This document shows, in pieces, positions 56,863 to 64,000 of a stretch of 64,000 bases of DNA. This DNA comes from Escherichia marmotae. Lineage in GTDB: Bacteria > Pseudomonadota > Gammaproteobacteria > Enterobacterales > Enterobacteriaceae. Made by a program: the position numbers and the translations under genes. The stretch lies in the NCBI RefSeq assembly GCF_002900365.1, contig NZ_CP025979.1:868001-932000 (forward strand), in the 5' to 3' direction. The notes beneath the pieces were generated by a model. That model did no database searches and had not been told where the DNA came from. It worked only from the letters and a program-made list of their open reading frames with translations. How positions within the stretch are numbered: position 1 is the stretch's first letter; each line of letters starts with the position of its first letter.

Positions 56863-57072
56863 CAGTGTGATACGGCGCTGCGGATTATTTTCCTGCGACA
56901 ACGGCGATTAATACGCGTACAGGATTATCTGCAAAATTCGGCTTTTAACATCGATAAAATTGCCGAGCTGACGGGGTTTGGTAATTCAGCGTTACTGCGT
57001 CATCATTTTCACCAGCGTTTTTTATTATCCCCTTCACAATATCGGAAAAACAACCGACCACCATCACATTAA
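56863..57072 (+). pseudogene. C-terminal HTH remnant of an AraC-family regulator
   Basis: The frame directly after ydeE reads FLRQRRLIRVQDYLQ, then IDKIAELTGFGNSALLRHHF and LLSPSQYRK, which is the second helix-turn-helix of a GlxA/FtrA-type AraC protein. The frame is open back to 56788 inside ydeE, but the effector domain and first HTH are absent. About 60 residues remain, without a convincing start or Shine-Dalgarno. Confidence 0.65.
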
Positions 57073-57179
57073 CCACCTAATTCAGCCTTCGTTTAGGTTA
57101 CCTCTGCTAATATCTTCCTCATTGAGATGAAAATTAAGGTAAGCGAGGAAATACACCACACCATAAACGGAGGCAAATA

Positions 57180-57275
57180 ATGCTGGGTAATATGAATGTT
57201 TTTATCGCCGTACTGGGAATAATTTTATTTTCTGGTTTTCTGGCCGCGTATTTCAGCCACAAATGGGATGACTAA
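57180..57275 (+). CDS. mgtS: Small membrane protein MgtS
   Basis: This is a 31-residue single-helix inner-membrane peptide (MLGNMNVFIAVLGIIL..., ending SHKWDD), formerly YneM. It is made under low magnesium through PhoPQ and protects the magnesium transporter MgtA from degradation, and it also acts on PitA. Too short for routine calling. ATG at 57180 after GGAGGCAAATA. One residue differs from K-12 (Ile9 for Met). Followed by a terminator at 57303-57341. Confidence 0.95.
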   Translation: MLGNMNVFIAVLGIILFSGFLAAYFSHKWDD

Positions 57276-57302
57276 TGAACGGAGATAATCCCTCACCTAA
57301 CC

Positions 57303-57341
57303 GGCCCCTTGTTACAGTTGTGTACAAGGGGCCTGATTTTT
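57303..57341 (+). terminator. Rho-independent terminator after mgtS
   Basis: GGCCCCTTGT (57303-57312) pairs with ACAAGGGGCC (57324-57333) over 10 bp, followed by TGATTTTT. It lies 28 bp after mgtS. Confidence 0.9.
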
Positions 57342-57350
57342 CTGACGGCG

Positions 57351-57448
57351 AAAAAAAACCGCCAGTAAACCGGCGGTGAATGCTTGCATGGATTGATTTG
57401 TGTTTTGCTTTTACGCTAACAGGCATTTTCCTGCACTGGTAGCGGATC
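57351..57448 (-). ncRNA. mgrR: Hfq-dependent small RNA MgrR
   Basis: This is a 98-nt PhoPQ-induced sRNA that base-pairs with eptB and ygdQ mRNAs, changing LPS modification and sensitivity to polymyxin. On the minus strand the 5' end is GATCCGCTACCAGTGCAGG at 57448. The 3' end is an ACCGCCGG/CTGGCGGT-type hairpin with a run of eight Us at 57351-57358. A PhoP box lies 36-51 bp upstream. Located between mgtS and dgcZ as in K-12. Confidence 0.93.
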
Positions 57449-57483
57449 GCTGACACAGTAGCATCACGTTTCTCAATGAATGT

Positions 57484-57499
57484 TAAACGGTGTTTAAAC
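57484..57499 (-). promoter_or_regulatory. PhoP box of mgrR, inside dgcZ 3' end
   Basis: On the minus strand, GTTTA-N6-GTTTA reads AGTTTAAACACCGTTTA, the PhoP direct repeat with 11-bp periodicity. It is centred about -43 from the mgrR start and overlaps the dgcZ stop codon. Confidence 0.85.
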
Positions 57500-58384
57500 T
57501 CGAGTAATCACGCTCTGTTCATCAATAAACATGCAGCGGTTTCTTCCGGTCTGCTTACCTTCATACATTGCTCTGTCTGCTCTTCCGATTACCGCATCCA
57601 GCGACTCTTCAGGAAATGCCCGGCTGACTCCAGCGGTCACGGTTATGTTGATATGCCCGTCAGAATGTGCAATTGCGTGGTTATCGACTAACTGGCAAAT
57701 ACGAACTCCGGCACGGCATGCCTTTTCATCATTAGCAGCTTTGACGATGATGATAAATTCTTCGCCGCCATAGCGATAAACCGTTTCGTAATCACGCGTC
57801 CTGGTAGCTAAGTAAGTTGCCAGCGTGCGTAATACCACATCGCCTATTAAATGCCCGTAGGTATCATTAACCAATTTAAATCGGTCTATATCCAGCAATA
57901 TTAAATAGAGATTCAACGGCTCAGCATTGCGTAATTGATGATCAAAGGACTCATCAAGAACCCGACGACCGGGTAAGCCAGTCAGAACATCCATATTGCT
58001 ACGAATAGTTAAAAGGTAAATTTTGTAATCGGTTAATGCCGCGGTAAAAGAAAGTAACCCGTCCTGAAATGCGTCAAAATGCGCTTCCTGCCAGCGATTT
58101 TCAACAATAGCCAGCATTAACTCCCGTCCGCAGATATGCATATGCTGATGCGCAGAATCCATTAGCCGAACGTAAGGTAATTCATCGTTATCGAGTGGCC
58201 CCAGATGATCAATCCACTGACCAAACTGGCACAGCCCATAAGAATGGTTATCTGTAATTTCTGGCTTACTGGCATCTTTCGCTACCACGCTGTGAAACAT
58301 ACTCACCAGCCACTGGTAATGGGCATCAATAGCCTTATTGAGATCTAACAAGATGGCATCAATTTCCGTTGTCTTCTTGATCAT
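57494..58384 (-). CDS. dgcZ: Zinc-controlled diguanylate cyclase DgcZ
   Basis: This is a 296-residue cytosolic cyclic di-GMP synthase (YdeH) that promotes poly-GlcNAc biofilm. The N-terminal CZB zinc domain carries all four ligands: His22, Cys52, His79 and His83. Zinc at femtomolar levels inhibits it. The GGDEF domain spans about 128-290, with the active site YRYGGEEFIII. The start MIKKTTEIDAI at 58384 is chosen to match the known protein. GTG at 58390 is two codons upstream. The GGA in the Shine-Dalgarno (AAAGGAGTGG) fits the CsrA control reported for this gene. Confidence 0.96.
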   Translation of the reverse strand: MIKKTTEIDAILLDLNKAIDAHYQWLVSMFHSVVAKDASKPEITDNHSYGLCQFGQWIDHLGPLDNDELPYVRLMDSAHQHMHICGRELMLAIVENRWQEAHFDAFQDGLLSFTAALTDYKIYLLTIRSNMDVLTGLPGRRVLDESFDHQLRNAEPLNLYLILLDIDRFKLVNDTYGHLIGDVVLRTLATYLATRTRDYETVYRYGGEEFIIIVKAANDEKACRAGVRICQLVDNHAIAHSDGHINITVTAGVSRAFPEESLDAVIGRADRAMYEGKQTGRNRCMFIDEQSVITRV

Positions 58385-58760
58385 TGCCACTCCTTTTTCA
58401 CAGTTCCTTGTGCGTTCTATTGTAACGGGAGAAAAGAAAACTTATGTCAACAATTCCATAGAAAAATATTTACTAATGGATAAAAACATAACCGCGTGAT
58501 TTAAAACAAAATACGCAGAAAAAAATAATTAAATCTGGCAAAACAGGTTCAATTTAAGCCAGAAGATATAATACTGATTATGCCGAAGGGGGAAAACAAT
58601 GGCCAGATGGATTAGAGCATCTGGCAGTATTATAATTCTACAAATGTACGGAGATACCGAATAACAATTCCAGACATAGCAGTGGGAAACTAAAAACAGA
58701 AATGAATAACATAGTATATATTGCCCCGGGCAGGAATCAGTCCGGGGCAATATGGGAGAG
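58385..58760. other. Region between dgcZ and dcp
   Basis: 376 bp. The left part carries the dgcZ promoter and leader. At 58721-58750 TTGCCCCGG pairs with CCGGGGCAA over 9 bp, a likely dcp terminator with a weak U tract. The middle is AT-rich without a recognised gene. Confidence 0.6.
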
Positions 58761-60806
58761 TTAAACATCCAGCCCGCGATGTTGCAACATTGGTGCAATC
58801 TGTGGTGCCTTACCGCGCCATTGACGATACAGACGTTCTAAATCTTCGCTGTTGCCTTTGGAGAGGATTGCCTCGCGAAAATATTGCCCATTTTCACGCG
58901 TTAATCCGCCCTGCTCAACAAACCACTGATAACCATCGTCTGCCAGCATTTGCGTCCACAGATACGCGTAGTAACCCGCCGCATATCCTCCGCCAAAAAT
59001 GTGGGCGAAATAACTGCTGCGATAACGTGGCGGTACAGCAGGAAGATCCATATTTTCCGCCACCAGCGCCCGCTGTTCGAAATCGTCCACATCCTGCATC
59101 GCCTCATTCTCTTGCAAACAGTGCCAACGCATATCGAGAAGCGCAGCACTAAGCAGTTCGCTCATCTCATAGCCTTTATTGAACAGGCTGGCATCGCGCA
59201 TTTTCTGTTGCAGAGTTTCCGGCATGGCTTCTCTGGTTTGATAATGTCGGGCATAACGGGCGAACACCTGCGGATGCGTTGCCCAGTGTTCGTTGATTTG
59301 CGACGGAAATTCAACAAAATCACGCGGCGTATTGGTGCCGGAAAGCGTGGCATAACGCTGGCAGGCAAACAGACCATGCAATGTATGTCCAAACTCATGG
59401 AATAAGGTAATAACGTCATCCCACAGCAACAAGGCAGGCTCACCAGCAGCGGGTTTTTGATAATTGCAAACGTTATAAATTACCGGGCGCGTTTCATTGA
59501 GCGTAGATTGCTCGACAAAATTACCCATCCACGCGCCGCCACTTTTTGAATCACGGGCGAAGAAGTCACCGTAAAATAGCGCCAGTCCAACACCGTTATG
59601 ATCAAAGATTTCCCAGACCCGCACATCCGGGTGATATACCGGTATATCAAACCGTTCGACAAACTTAATGCCGAAAAGCTGATTGGCGGTCCAGAATACC
59701 CCTTCATTCAGTACCGTGTTTAATTCAAAATAAGGTTTGAGTTGCGCCTCATCAAGATCGAATTTCTCACGACGTACCTGTTCGGCGTAAAACGCCCAGT
59801 CCCACGGCTGTGCGCTAAAACCGTCTTGCTGTTTTCCGATAACCGCCTGAATAGACGCTAATTCATCGCTCGCACGCTGACGCGCCGCCGGAACAATTTC
59901 CCGCATAAAGTTGAGTGCCGCTTCTGGCGTTTTTGCCATCTGGTCGGCTATTTTCCATGCGGCATAATGAGGGAAGCCAAGTAATGTTGCCTGTTGCGCG
60001 CGGATCTCCACCAGCCGTTGAATGATAGCGCGGGTATCGTTGGCATCGTTTTTTTCCGCACGCGTCCAGGCTACAGTGAACAGTTTTTCACGTGTGGAAC
60101 GATCGCGGAGTTCCGCAAGCGCCGGTTGTTGCGTAGTATTCAGCAGCGGGATAAGCCATTTGTTATCCAGACCTTTCTCGCGAGCCGCCCCGGCCGCCAG
60201 GGCAATCTCTTGCTCACTCATGCCTGCCAGTTGCTGAATATCGTCAACCACCACTCCACCGGATTTGTTCGCAGCTAATAACCGCTGGTTAAACTGACTG
60301 GTCAGCGTCGCGGCTTCGGTGTTCAGCACTTTTAATTTTGCTTTATCCGCATCTTCAAGTTGGGCTCCGGCAAGGACAAAACGCTGATGAATAACGTCAA
60401 CCAGTCTAATGGATTCACTATCAAGCCCCAGGGATCCGCGGCGCTGCCAGACTGCATCCACCCGCGCGAATAATTCGCCGTTCAGATAGATATCGTTAGC
60501 CAGTTCCGCCAGTTCGGCGGAAAACTGTTCATCAAGACGCTGTAACTCATCGTTGGTATGCGCCGCTGTCATGGCAAAAAAGACGCTGGTGACGCGGGTA
60601 AGCAATTCACCGCTCTGTTCCAGCGCCAAAATCGTGTTAGTGAAATCAGGTGTCTGCGGGTTGATCGCGATAGCGGTAATCTCAGCCCGCTTTTGCCGCA
60701 TCCCCTCGTCGAAAGCCGGACGATAGTGATGATCTGCAATTTGATCAAAACGGGGAGCCAGATACGGCAGTGTGCTTTGCACAAAGAAAGGGTTCATTGT
60801 TGTCAT
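58761..60806 (-). CDS. dcp: Peptidyl-dipeptidase Dcp
   Basis: This is a 681-residue M3-family zinc metallopeptidase that removes C-terminal dipeptides, in the cytoplasm or periplasm. The zinc motif HEFGHTLHGLF is at about residues 470-480 (HExxH), with the third ligand glutamate about 25 residues later in FVEFPSQINEHW. The start MTTMNPFFVQSTLPYLAPRF at 60806 is after a good Shine-Dalgarno. It is divergent from ydfG. Confidence 0.96.
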   Translation of the reverse strand: MTTMNPFFVQSTLPYLAPRFDQIADHHYRPAFDEGMRQKRAEITAIAINPQTPDFTNTILALEQSGELLTRVTSVFFAMTAAHTNDELQRLDEQFSAELAELANDIYLNGELFARVDAVWQRRGSLGLDSESIRLVDVIHQRFVLAGAQLEDADKAKLKVLNTEAATLTSQFNQRLLAANKSGGVVVDDIQQLAGMSEQEIALAAGAAREKGLDNKWLIPLLNTTQQPALAELRDRSTREKLFTVAWTRAEKNDANDTRAIIQRLVEIRAQQATLLGFPHYAAWKIADQMAKTPEAALNFMREIVPAARQRASDELASIQAVIGKQQDGFSAQPWDWAFYAEQVRREKFDLDEAQLKPYFELNTVLNEGVFWTANQLFGIKFVERFDIPVYHPDVRVWEIFDHNGVGLALFYGDFFARDSKSGGAWMGNFVEQSTLNETRPVIYNVCNYQKPAAGEPALLLWDDVITLFHEFGHTLHGLFACQRYATLSGTNTPRDFVEFPSQINEHWATHPQVFARYARHYQTREAMPETLQQKMRDASLFNKGYEMSELLSAALLDMRWHCLQENEAMQDVDDFEQRALVAENMDLPAVPPRYRSSYFAHIFGGGYAAGYYAYLWTQMLADDGYQWFVEQGGLTRENGQYFREAILSKGNSEDLERLYRQWRGKAPQIAPMLQHRGLDV

Positions 60807-60935
60807 TTTCTTCTCCTGAACGCGAGGTGTCCCATAGCGTAGGCTGACTGGTAACGGAGTGCAAACCAGTATTACCTGCTCTTAAGCATCACGTGCTATG
60901 TTAAGGGACACACAAAAGCGTTGAGGAACAGTGAG

Positions 60936-61682
60936 ATGATCGTTTTAGTAACTGGAGCAACGGCAGGTTTTGGTGAATGCATTACTCGTCGTTTTATTCA
61001 ACAAGGCCATAAAGTTATCGCTACGGGTCGACGCCAGGAGCGGTTGCAGGAGTTAAAAGACGAGCTGGGCGATAACCTTTATATCGCCCAGCTCGATGTT
61101 CGTAATCGCGCCGCTATTGAAGAGATGATGGAATCGCTTCCTGCCGATTGGCGTGACATTGATATTCTGGTGAATAACGCCGGGCTGGCGCTGGGTATGG
61201 AACCTGCACATAAAGCCAGTGTCGAAGACTGGGAAACAATGATTGATACCAACAATAAAGGCCTGGTGTATATGACGCGTGCCGTGCTGCCTGGCATGGT
61301 TGAGCGTAATCGAGGTCATATTATTAACATTGGTTCAACGGCAGGTAGCTGGCCATATGCTGGTGGCAACGTTTATGGCGCAACAAAAGCATTCGTTCGT
61401 CAATTCAGCCTGAATCTGCGTACTGACCTGCATGGCACTGCGGTTCGTGTCACTGACATCGAGCCAGGTCTGGTCGGCGGTACTGAATTTTCCAATGTCC
61501 GCTTTAAAGGCGATGACGGTAAAGCGGAAAAAACCTATCAAAACACCGTTGCGCTGACGCCAGAAGATGTCTGTGAAGCCGTCTGGTGGGTGGCGACTCT
61601 CCCGGCTCACGTTAACATCAATACTCTGGAAATGATGCCAGTTACCCAGAGCTATGCCGGACTGAATATCCATCGCCATTAA
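60936..61682 (+). CDS. ydfG: NADP-dependent 3-hydroxy acid dehydrogenase YdfG
   Basis: This is a 248-residue short-chain dehydrogenase acting on L-allo-threonine, serine and malonic semialdehyde (also RutE-related detoxification). The NADP motif TGATAGFGE is at about residues 6-14. The catalytic Ser is in INIGSTAGSWP (about 134) and YxxxK in VYGATKAF (Tyr147, Lys151). ATG at 60936 after GAGGAACAG is preferred over a TTG at 60921. A terminator hairpin follows at 61691-61708. Confidence 0.95.
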   Translation: MIVLVTGATAGFGECITRRFIQQGHKVIATGRRQERLQELKDELGDNLYIAQLDVRNRAAIEEMMESLPADWRDIDILVNNAGLALGMEPAHKASVEDWETMIDTNNKGLVYMTRAVLPGMVERNRGHIINIGSTAGSWPYAGGNVYGATKAFVRQFSLNLRTDLHGTAVRVTDIEPGLVGGTEFSNVRFKGDDGKAEKTYQNTVALTPEDVCEAVWWVATLPAHVNINTLEMMPVTQSYAGLNIHRH

Positions 61683-61690
61683 TTTTTATA

Positions 61691-61716
61691 CCCGGCCTAA
61701 CCGCCGGGTTATTGTT
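61691..61716 (+). terminator. Terminator after ydfG
   Basis: CCCGGC (61691-61696) pairs with GCCGGG (61703-61708), followed by a T-rich stretch, 8 bp past the ydfG stop. Confidence 0.75.
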
Positions 61717-61769
61717 TGTCACAAAAAAGTGGTAGACTTGCCAGTTAACCCACTCAAAAGCAAGAACGA

Positions 61770-62456
61770 ATGACCGTCGAAACACAACTCAATCCCACGC
61801 AACCAGTCAATCAACAGATTTATCGTATTCTCCGTCGCGACATTGTGCATTGTCTGATTGCACCGGGTACGCCGTTATCGGAAAAAGAAGTTTCTGTTCG
61901 TTTCAATGTGTCGCGCCAGCCAGTTCGTGAAGCCTTCATTAAGCTGGCGGAAAATGGCCTGATTCAAATTCGCCCGCAACGTGGCAGCTACGTCAATAAA
62001 ATCTCCATGACTCAGGTACGCAACGGTAGTTTTATCCGCCAGGCCATTGAGTGCGCCGTAGTCCGCAGAGCGGCGACCATGATTACCGATAGCCAGTGCT
62101 ACCTGCTTGAGCAAAATCTCCACCAGCAACGTATAGCCATTGAACGCAAACAACTGGATGATTTTTTTGAACTTGATGATAACTTCCACCAAATCCTGAC
62201 GCAGATTGCCGACTGTCAGCTCGCGTGGGACACCATTGAAAACCTGAAAGCGACCATTGACCGGGTACGCTATATGAGTTTTGACCACGTCTCGCCACCA
62301 GATATGTTGCTGCGCCAACACATGGATATTTTTACTGCGCTACAAAAGCATGATGTCACTGCGGTAGAAAAAGCAATGACACTGCATTTGCAGGAAATAA
62401 GTGAATCCGTGCAGCAAATCCGCCAGGAAAACAGCGACTGGTTTAGCGAAGAGTAA
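61770..62456 (+). CDS. rspR: GntR-family regulator RspR (YdfH)
   Basis: This is a 228-residue FadR-subfamily GntR regulator. The winged helix is at about residues 12-78 (CLIAPGTPLSEKEVSVRFNVSRQPVREAFIKL), followed by an all-helical FCD effector domain with metal-ligand residues (DDNFHQIL, HMDIF). In K-12 it represses rspAB, elsewhere in this neighbourhood but outside this window. Starts MTVETQLNPTQPVNQQIY. Confidence 0.93.
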   Translation: MTVETQLNPTQPVNQQIYRILRRDIVHCLIAPGTPLSEKEVSVRFNVSRQPVREAFIKLAENGLIQIRPQRGSYVNKISMTQVRNGSFIRQAIECAVVRRAATMITDSQCYLLEQNLHQQRIAIERKQLDDFFELDDNFHQILTQIADCQLAWDTIENLKATIDRVRYMSFDHVSPPDMLLRQHMDIFTALQKHDVTAVEKAMTLHLQEISESVQQIRQENSDWFSEE

Positions 62457-62535
62457 TTCATGTCCTCTCATCCCACCCGGGATGAGACTCCATTCCCTTC
62501 TTCTGGTTCATGCAAGCATCAAAAAAGATGTGAAC

Positions 62536-62549
62536 TTGATCATAAACAA
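62536..62549 (+). promoter_or_regulatory. FNR box upstream of ydfZ
   Basis: TTGATCATAAACAA fits TTGAT-N4-ATCAA with one mismatch. 82 bp before the ydfZ start. ydfZ is a known FNR-activated gene. Confidence 0.82.
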
Positions 62550-62630
62550 AAAAATATTCACTCGACAGGAGTATTTATATTGCGCCCGTTACGTGGGCTT
62601 CGACTGTAAATCAGAAAGGAGAAAACACCT

Positions 62631-62834
62631 ATGACGACCTACGATCGTAACCGTAACGCAATCACCACTGGCAGCCGTGTTATGGTTAGCGGCACCGGTC
62701 ACACTGGCAAGATCCTGTCGATTGATACTGAAGGTCTGACCGCAGAGCAAATCCGCCGCGGAAAAACCGTGGTTGTTGAAGGTTGTGATGAAAAACTCGC
62801 GCCTCTGGACCTGATTCGTCTCGGCATGAACTAA
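62631..62834 (+). CDS. ydfZ: Selenium-binding protein YdfZ
   Basis: This is a 67-residue basic protein (KOW-like SH3 fold predicted) reported to carry bound selenium in E. coli. A single cysteine (VVEGCDEKLAPL) is near residue 52. Strong Shine-Dalgarno GAAAGGAG. Expressed under anaerobiosis through the FNR box at 62536-62549. Ends before a small GC hairpin (CCGCC...GGCGG at about 62845-62859) with a T tract. Confidence 0.92.
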   Translation: MTTYDRNRNAITTGSRVMVSGTGHTGKILSIDTEGLTAEQIRRGKTVVVEGCDEKLAPLDLIRLGMN

Positions 62835-62843
62835 GCGTGTGAA

Positions 62844-62872
62844 TGCCGCCGATGGCGGCATTGCTGTTTTTA
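62844..62872. terminator. Terminator between ydfZ and ydfI
   Basis: TGCCGCC and GGCGGCA pair over 7 bp with a GAT loop, and TTTTTAC follows on the plus strand. It lies between convergent genes. Confidence 0.75.
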
Positions 62873-64000
62873 CGCCACGGTATATTTTGCCACGGTTGCT
62901 TTCGCGCCTTCAGTCAATAAAGACAAATACGCCTCTGTTACTTTATCTGTGAATAAAGCATTGTTCGGCAAATCGTTACCAAAGATCGCCTCAATCGCTA
63001 TCAATGCCCGCACGCGTTCTTTCCCTTCCTCACTATTTTGTACGGTCTGCTGGATCACAGACAATAACGGGTCGCTGATCTCAATTGGATTACCCAGCTC
63101 ATCTACACCGCCGACATAACGCATCCAACCCGCGACACCAAGTGCCAGGAGATTAAATGAACTGCCATGCGCCAAATGCCAGCGCACAGAATCCAGCATA
63201 CGTTGTGGCAGTTTCTGACTACCATCCATCGCAATCTGCCAGGTCCGATGGCGTAAAGCAGGGTTACTGTAGCGCTCAATCAATCGGTTAGCATAATCTT
63301 GCAGATCCACCCCCTGCACTTTCAGCGTCGGTGCCTGTTCCTGCAACATTAATGTAAGCGCTGCACGGCGATAATTATCATCTTCCATACAATCATTAAT
63401 ATGCTGATAACCCGCCAGATATCCCAGATAAGCCAGGAAGGAATGGCTGCCGTTGAGCATACGCAGTTTCATCTCTTCATATGGCAGTACATCACTAACC
63501 AGTTCGGCTCCCGCTTTTTCCCATTCCGGGCGTCCGGCAACAAAGTTATCTTCAATCACCCACTGGCGGAAAGGTTCACAGGCAACACCTGCCGGATCAC
63601 GCACACCGGCGAGTTGTTCGATTTTATCCAGTGTTTCTGCCGTGACCGCGGGTACAATGCGATCCACCATTGTCGATGGGAAAGTCACGTTTTCTACAAT
63701 CCATTGCGCCAGTTTTTCGTCGACAGCACGCGCATAAGAAGTGACAACGTCATGCATGACATGACCATTCTCAGGCATGTTATCGCACGACATCACCGTA
63801 AATGCCTGTAACCCTGCCGCTTTACGTCGTGCCAACGCCTCGACGATAACCCCTGGTGCCGTTTTGGGCTGGTGAGGATTGTTCAGATCAGCGACGATCA
63901 TTGGGTGATCCAACATTAACTGGCCGCTCGCCGGTGAGTGGAAATAACCTTTCTCCGTAATTGTCAGGGAGACAATAGAAATTTGCGGTTCACACATGGC
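62870..64000 (-). CDS. ydfI: Mannitol dehydrogenase-family oxidoreductase YdfI, N-terminus beyond window
   Basis: This is the C-terminal 375 or so residues of a fructuronate/mannonate oxidoreductase-like enzyme of about 486 residues. The frame is open through the window edge: the codon before MCEPQISIVSLTITEKGYF is alanine, as in the family, so the ATG at 63997 is internal. Conserved family stretches include FTVMSCDNMPENGHV, VDRIVPAV and KLRMLNGSHSFLAYLGYLAG with the catalytic lysine. Physiological substrate not proven. Convergent with ydfZ. Confidence 0.93.
   Translation of the reverse strand, partial: AMCEPQISIVSLTITEKGYFHSPASGQLMLDHPMIVADLNNPHQPKTAPGVIVEALARRKAAGLQAFTVMSCDNMPENGHVMHDVVTSYARAVDEKLAQWIVENVTFPSTMVDRIVPAVTAETLDKIEQLAGVRDPAGVACEPFRQWVIEDNFVAGRPEWEKAGAELVSDVLPYEEMKLRMLNGSHSFLAYLGYLAGYQHINDCMEDDNYRRAALTLMLQEQAPTLKVQGVDLQDYANRLIERYSNPALRHRTWQIAMDGSQKLPQRMLDSVRWHLAHGSSFNLLALGVAGWMRYVGGVDELGNPIEISDPLLSVIQQTVQNSEEGKERVRALIAIEAIFGNDLPNNALFTDKVTEAYLSLLTEGAKATVAKYTVA

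Noticed and set aside
1..64000. CRISPR array, prophage, insertion sequence, tRNA or rRNA genes
   Set aside because: Looked for regular direct repeats with spacers, transposase motifs, integrases, terminal inverted repeats and tRNA cloverleaf ends; none seen. The only dispersed repeats are REP/BIME elements.

Overview
The window is a chromosomal segment of Escherichia coli or a very close Escherichia. Almost every gene matches, at protein level and in order, the K-12 segment that runs from narZ through fdnGHI, maeA, osmC, gadBC, ydeNM, tam, uxaB, marRAB and dcp to ydfI. These matches are from memory of family sequences, not a search. Several K-12 blocks of this segment are absent or replaced: yddJKL between narU and yddG, the ddp operon after osmC, the ydeO/safA/ydeP and ydeQRST genes near hip, and the lsr operon before tam. 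The strain is therefore not K-12. A B2- or D-like lineage is a weak guess.

Layout. 1-5.7 kb: nitrate respiration (narZ, narU) and the aromatic amino acid exporter yddG. 5.8-10.5 kb: the selenocysteine formate dehydrogenase-N operon fdnGHI with an FNR site. 10.7-15.7 kb: a HigBA-type toxin-antitoxin pair, adhP, maeA, sra, bdm and osmC. 16-21.5 kb: a non-K-12 omptin protease, then a damaged dosC-dosP pair and digH. 21.5-24.8 kb: glutamate acid resistance (gadBC). 25-32 kb: the yddA-yddB-pqqL import locus, in which pqqL and yddA are frameshifted and yddB is intact. 32.2-35.1 kb: a periplasmic sulfatase (ydeN) with its radical-SAM maturase homologue (ydeM). 35.1-42.1 kb: a variable segment with a frameshifted intimin-type inverse autotransporter behind a strongly structured leader, a truncated Rob-like regulator, and a wrecked hipBA module that keeps all four HipB operators. 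42.1-64 kb: ordinary core genes (tam, yneE, uxaB, dgcF, yneG-glsB, sad, yneJ, sotB, marC, marRAB, eamA, ydeE, mgtS, mgrR, dgcZ, dcp, ydfG, rspR, ydfZ, ydfI).

Functional themes. Anaerobic respiration: FdnGHI feeds electrons from formate to nitrate reductases such as NarZ, NarU moves nitrate and nitrite, and ydfZ has its own FNR box. Stress: gadBC (acid), osmC, sra and bdm (stationary or osmotic), and marRAB with the exporters sotB, eamA and ydeE. Cyclic di-GMP: dgcF and dgcZ look intact, while DosC has lost part of its globin sensor and the end of its GGDEF domain, and DosP has lost its PAS sensors.

No clear new multi-gene system was found. The best candidates for something undescribed are the mutually exclusive hairpins in the adhesin leader (35779-35858) and the orphan HipB operator array. 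The main story is accessory decay: at least seven broken genes or gene remnants lie between 16.9 and 42 kb, several fused by deletions whose junctions can be read.
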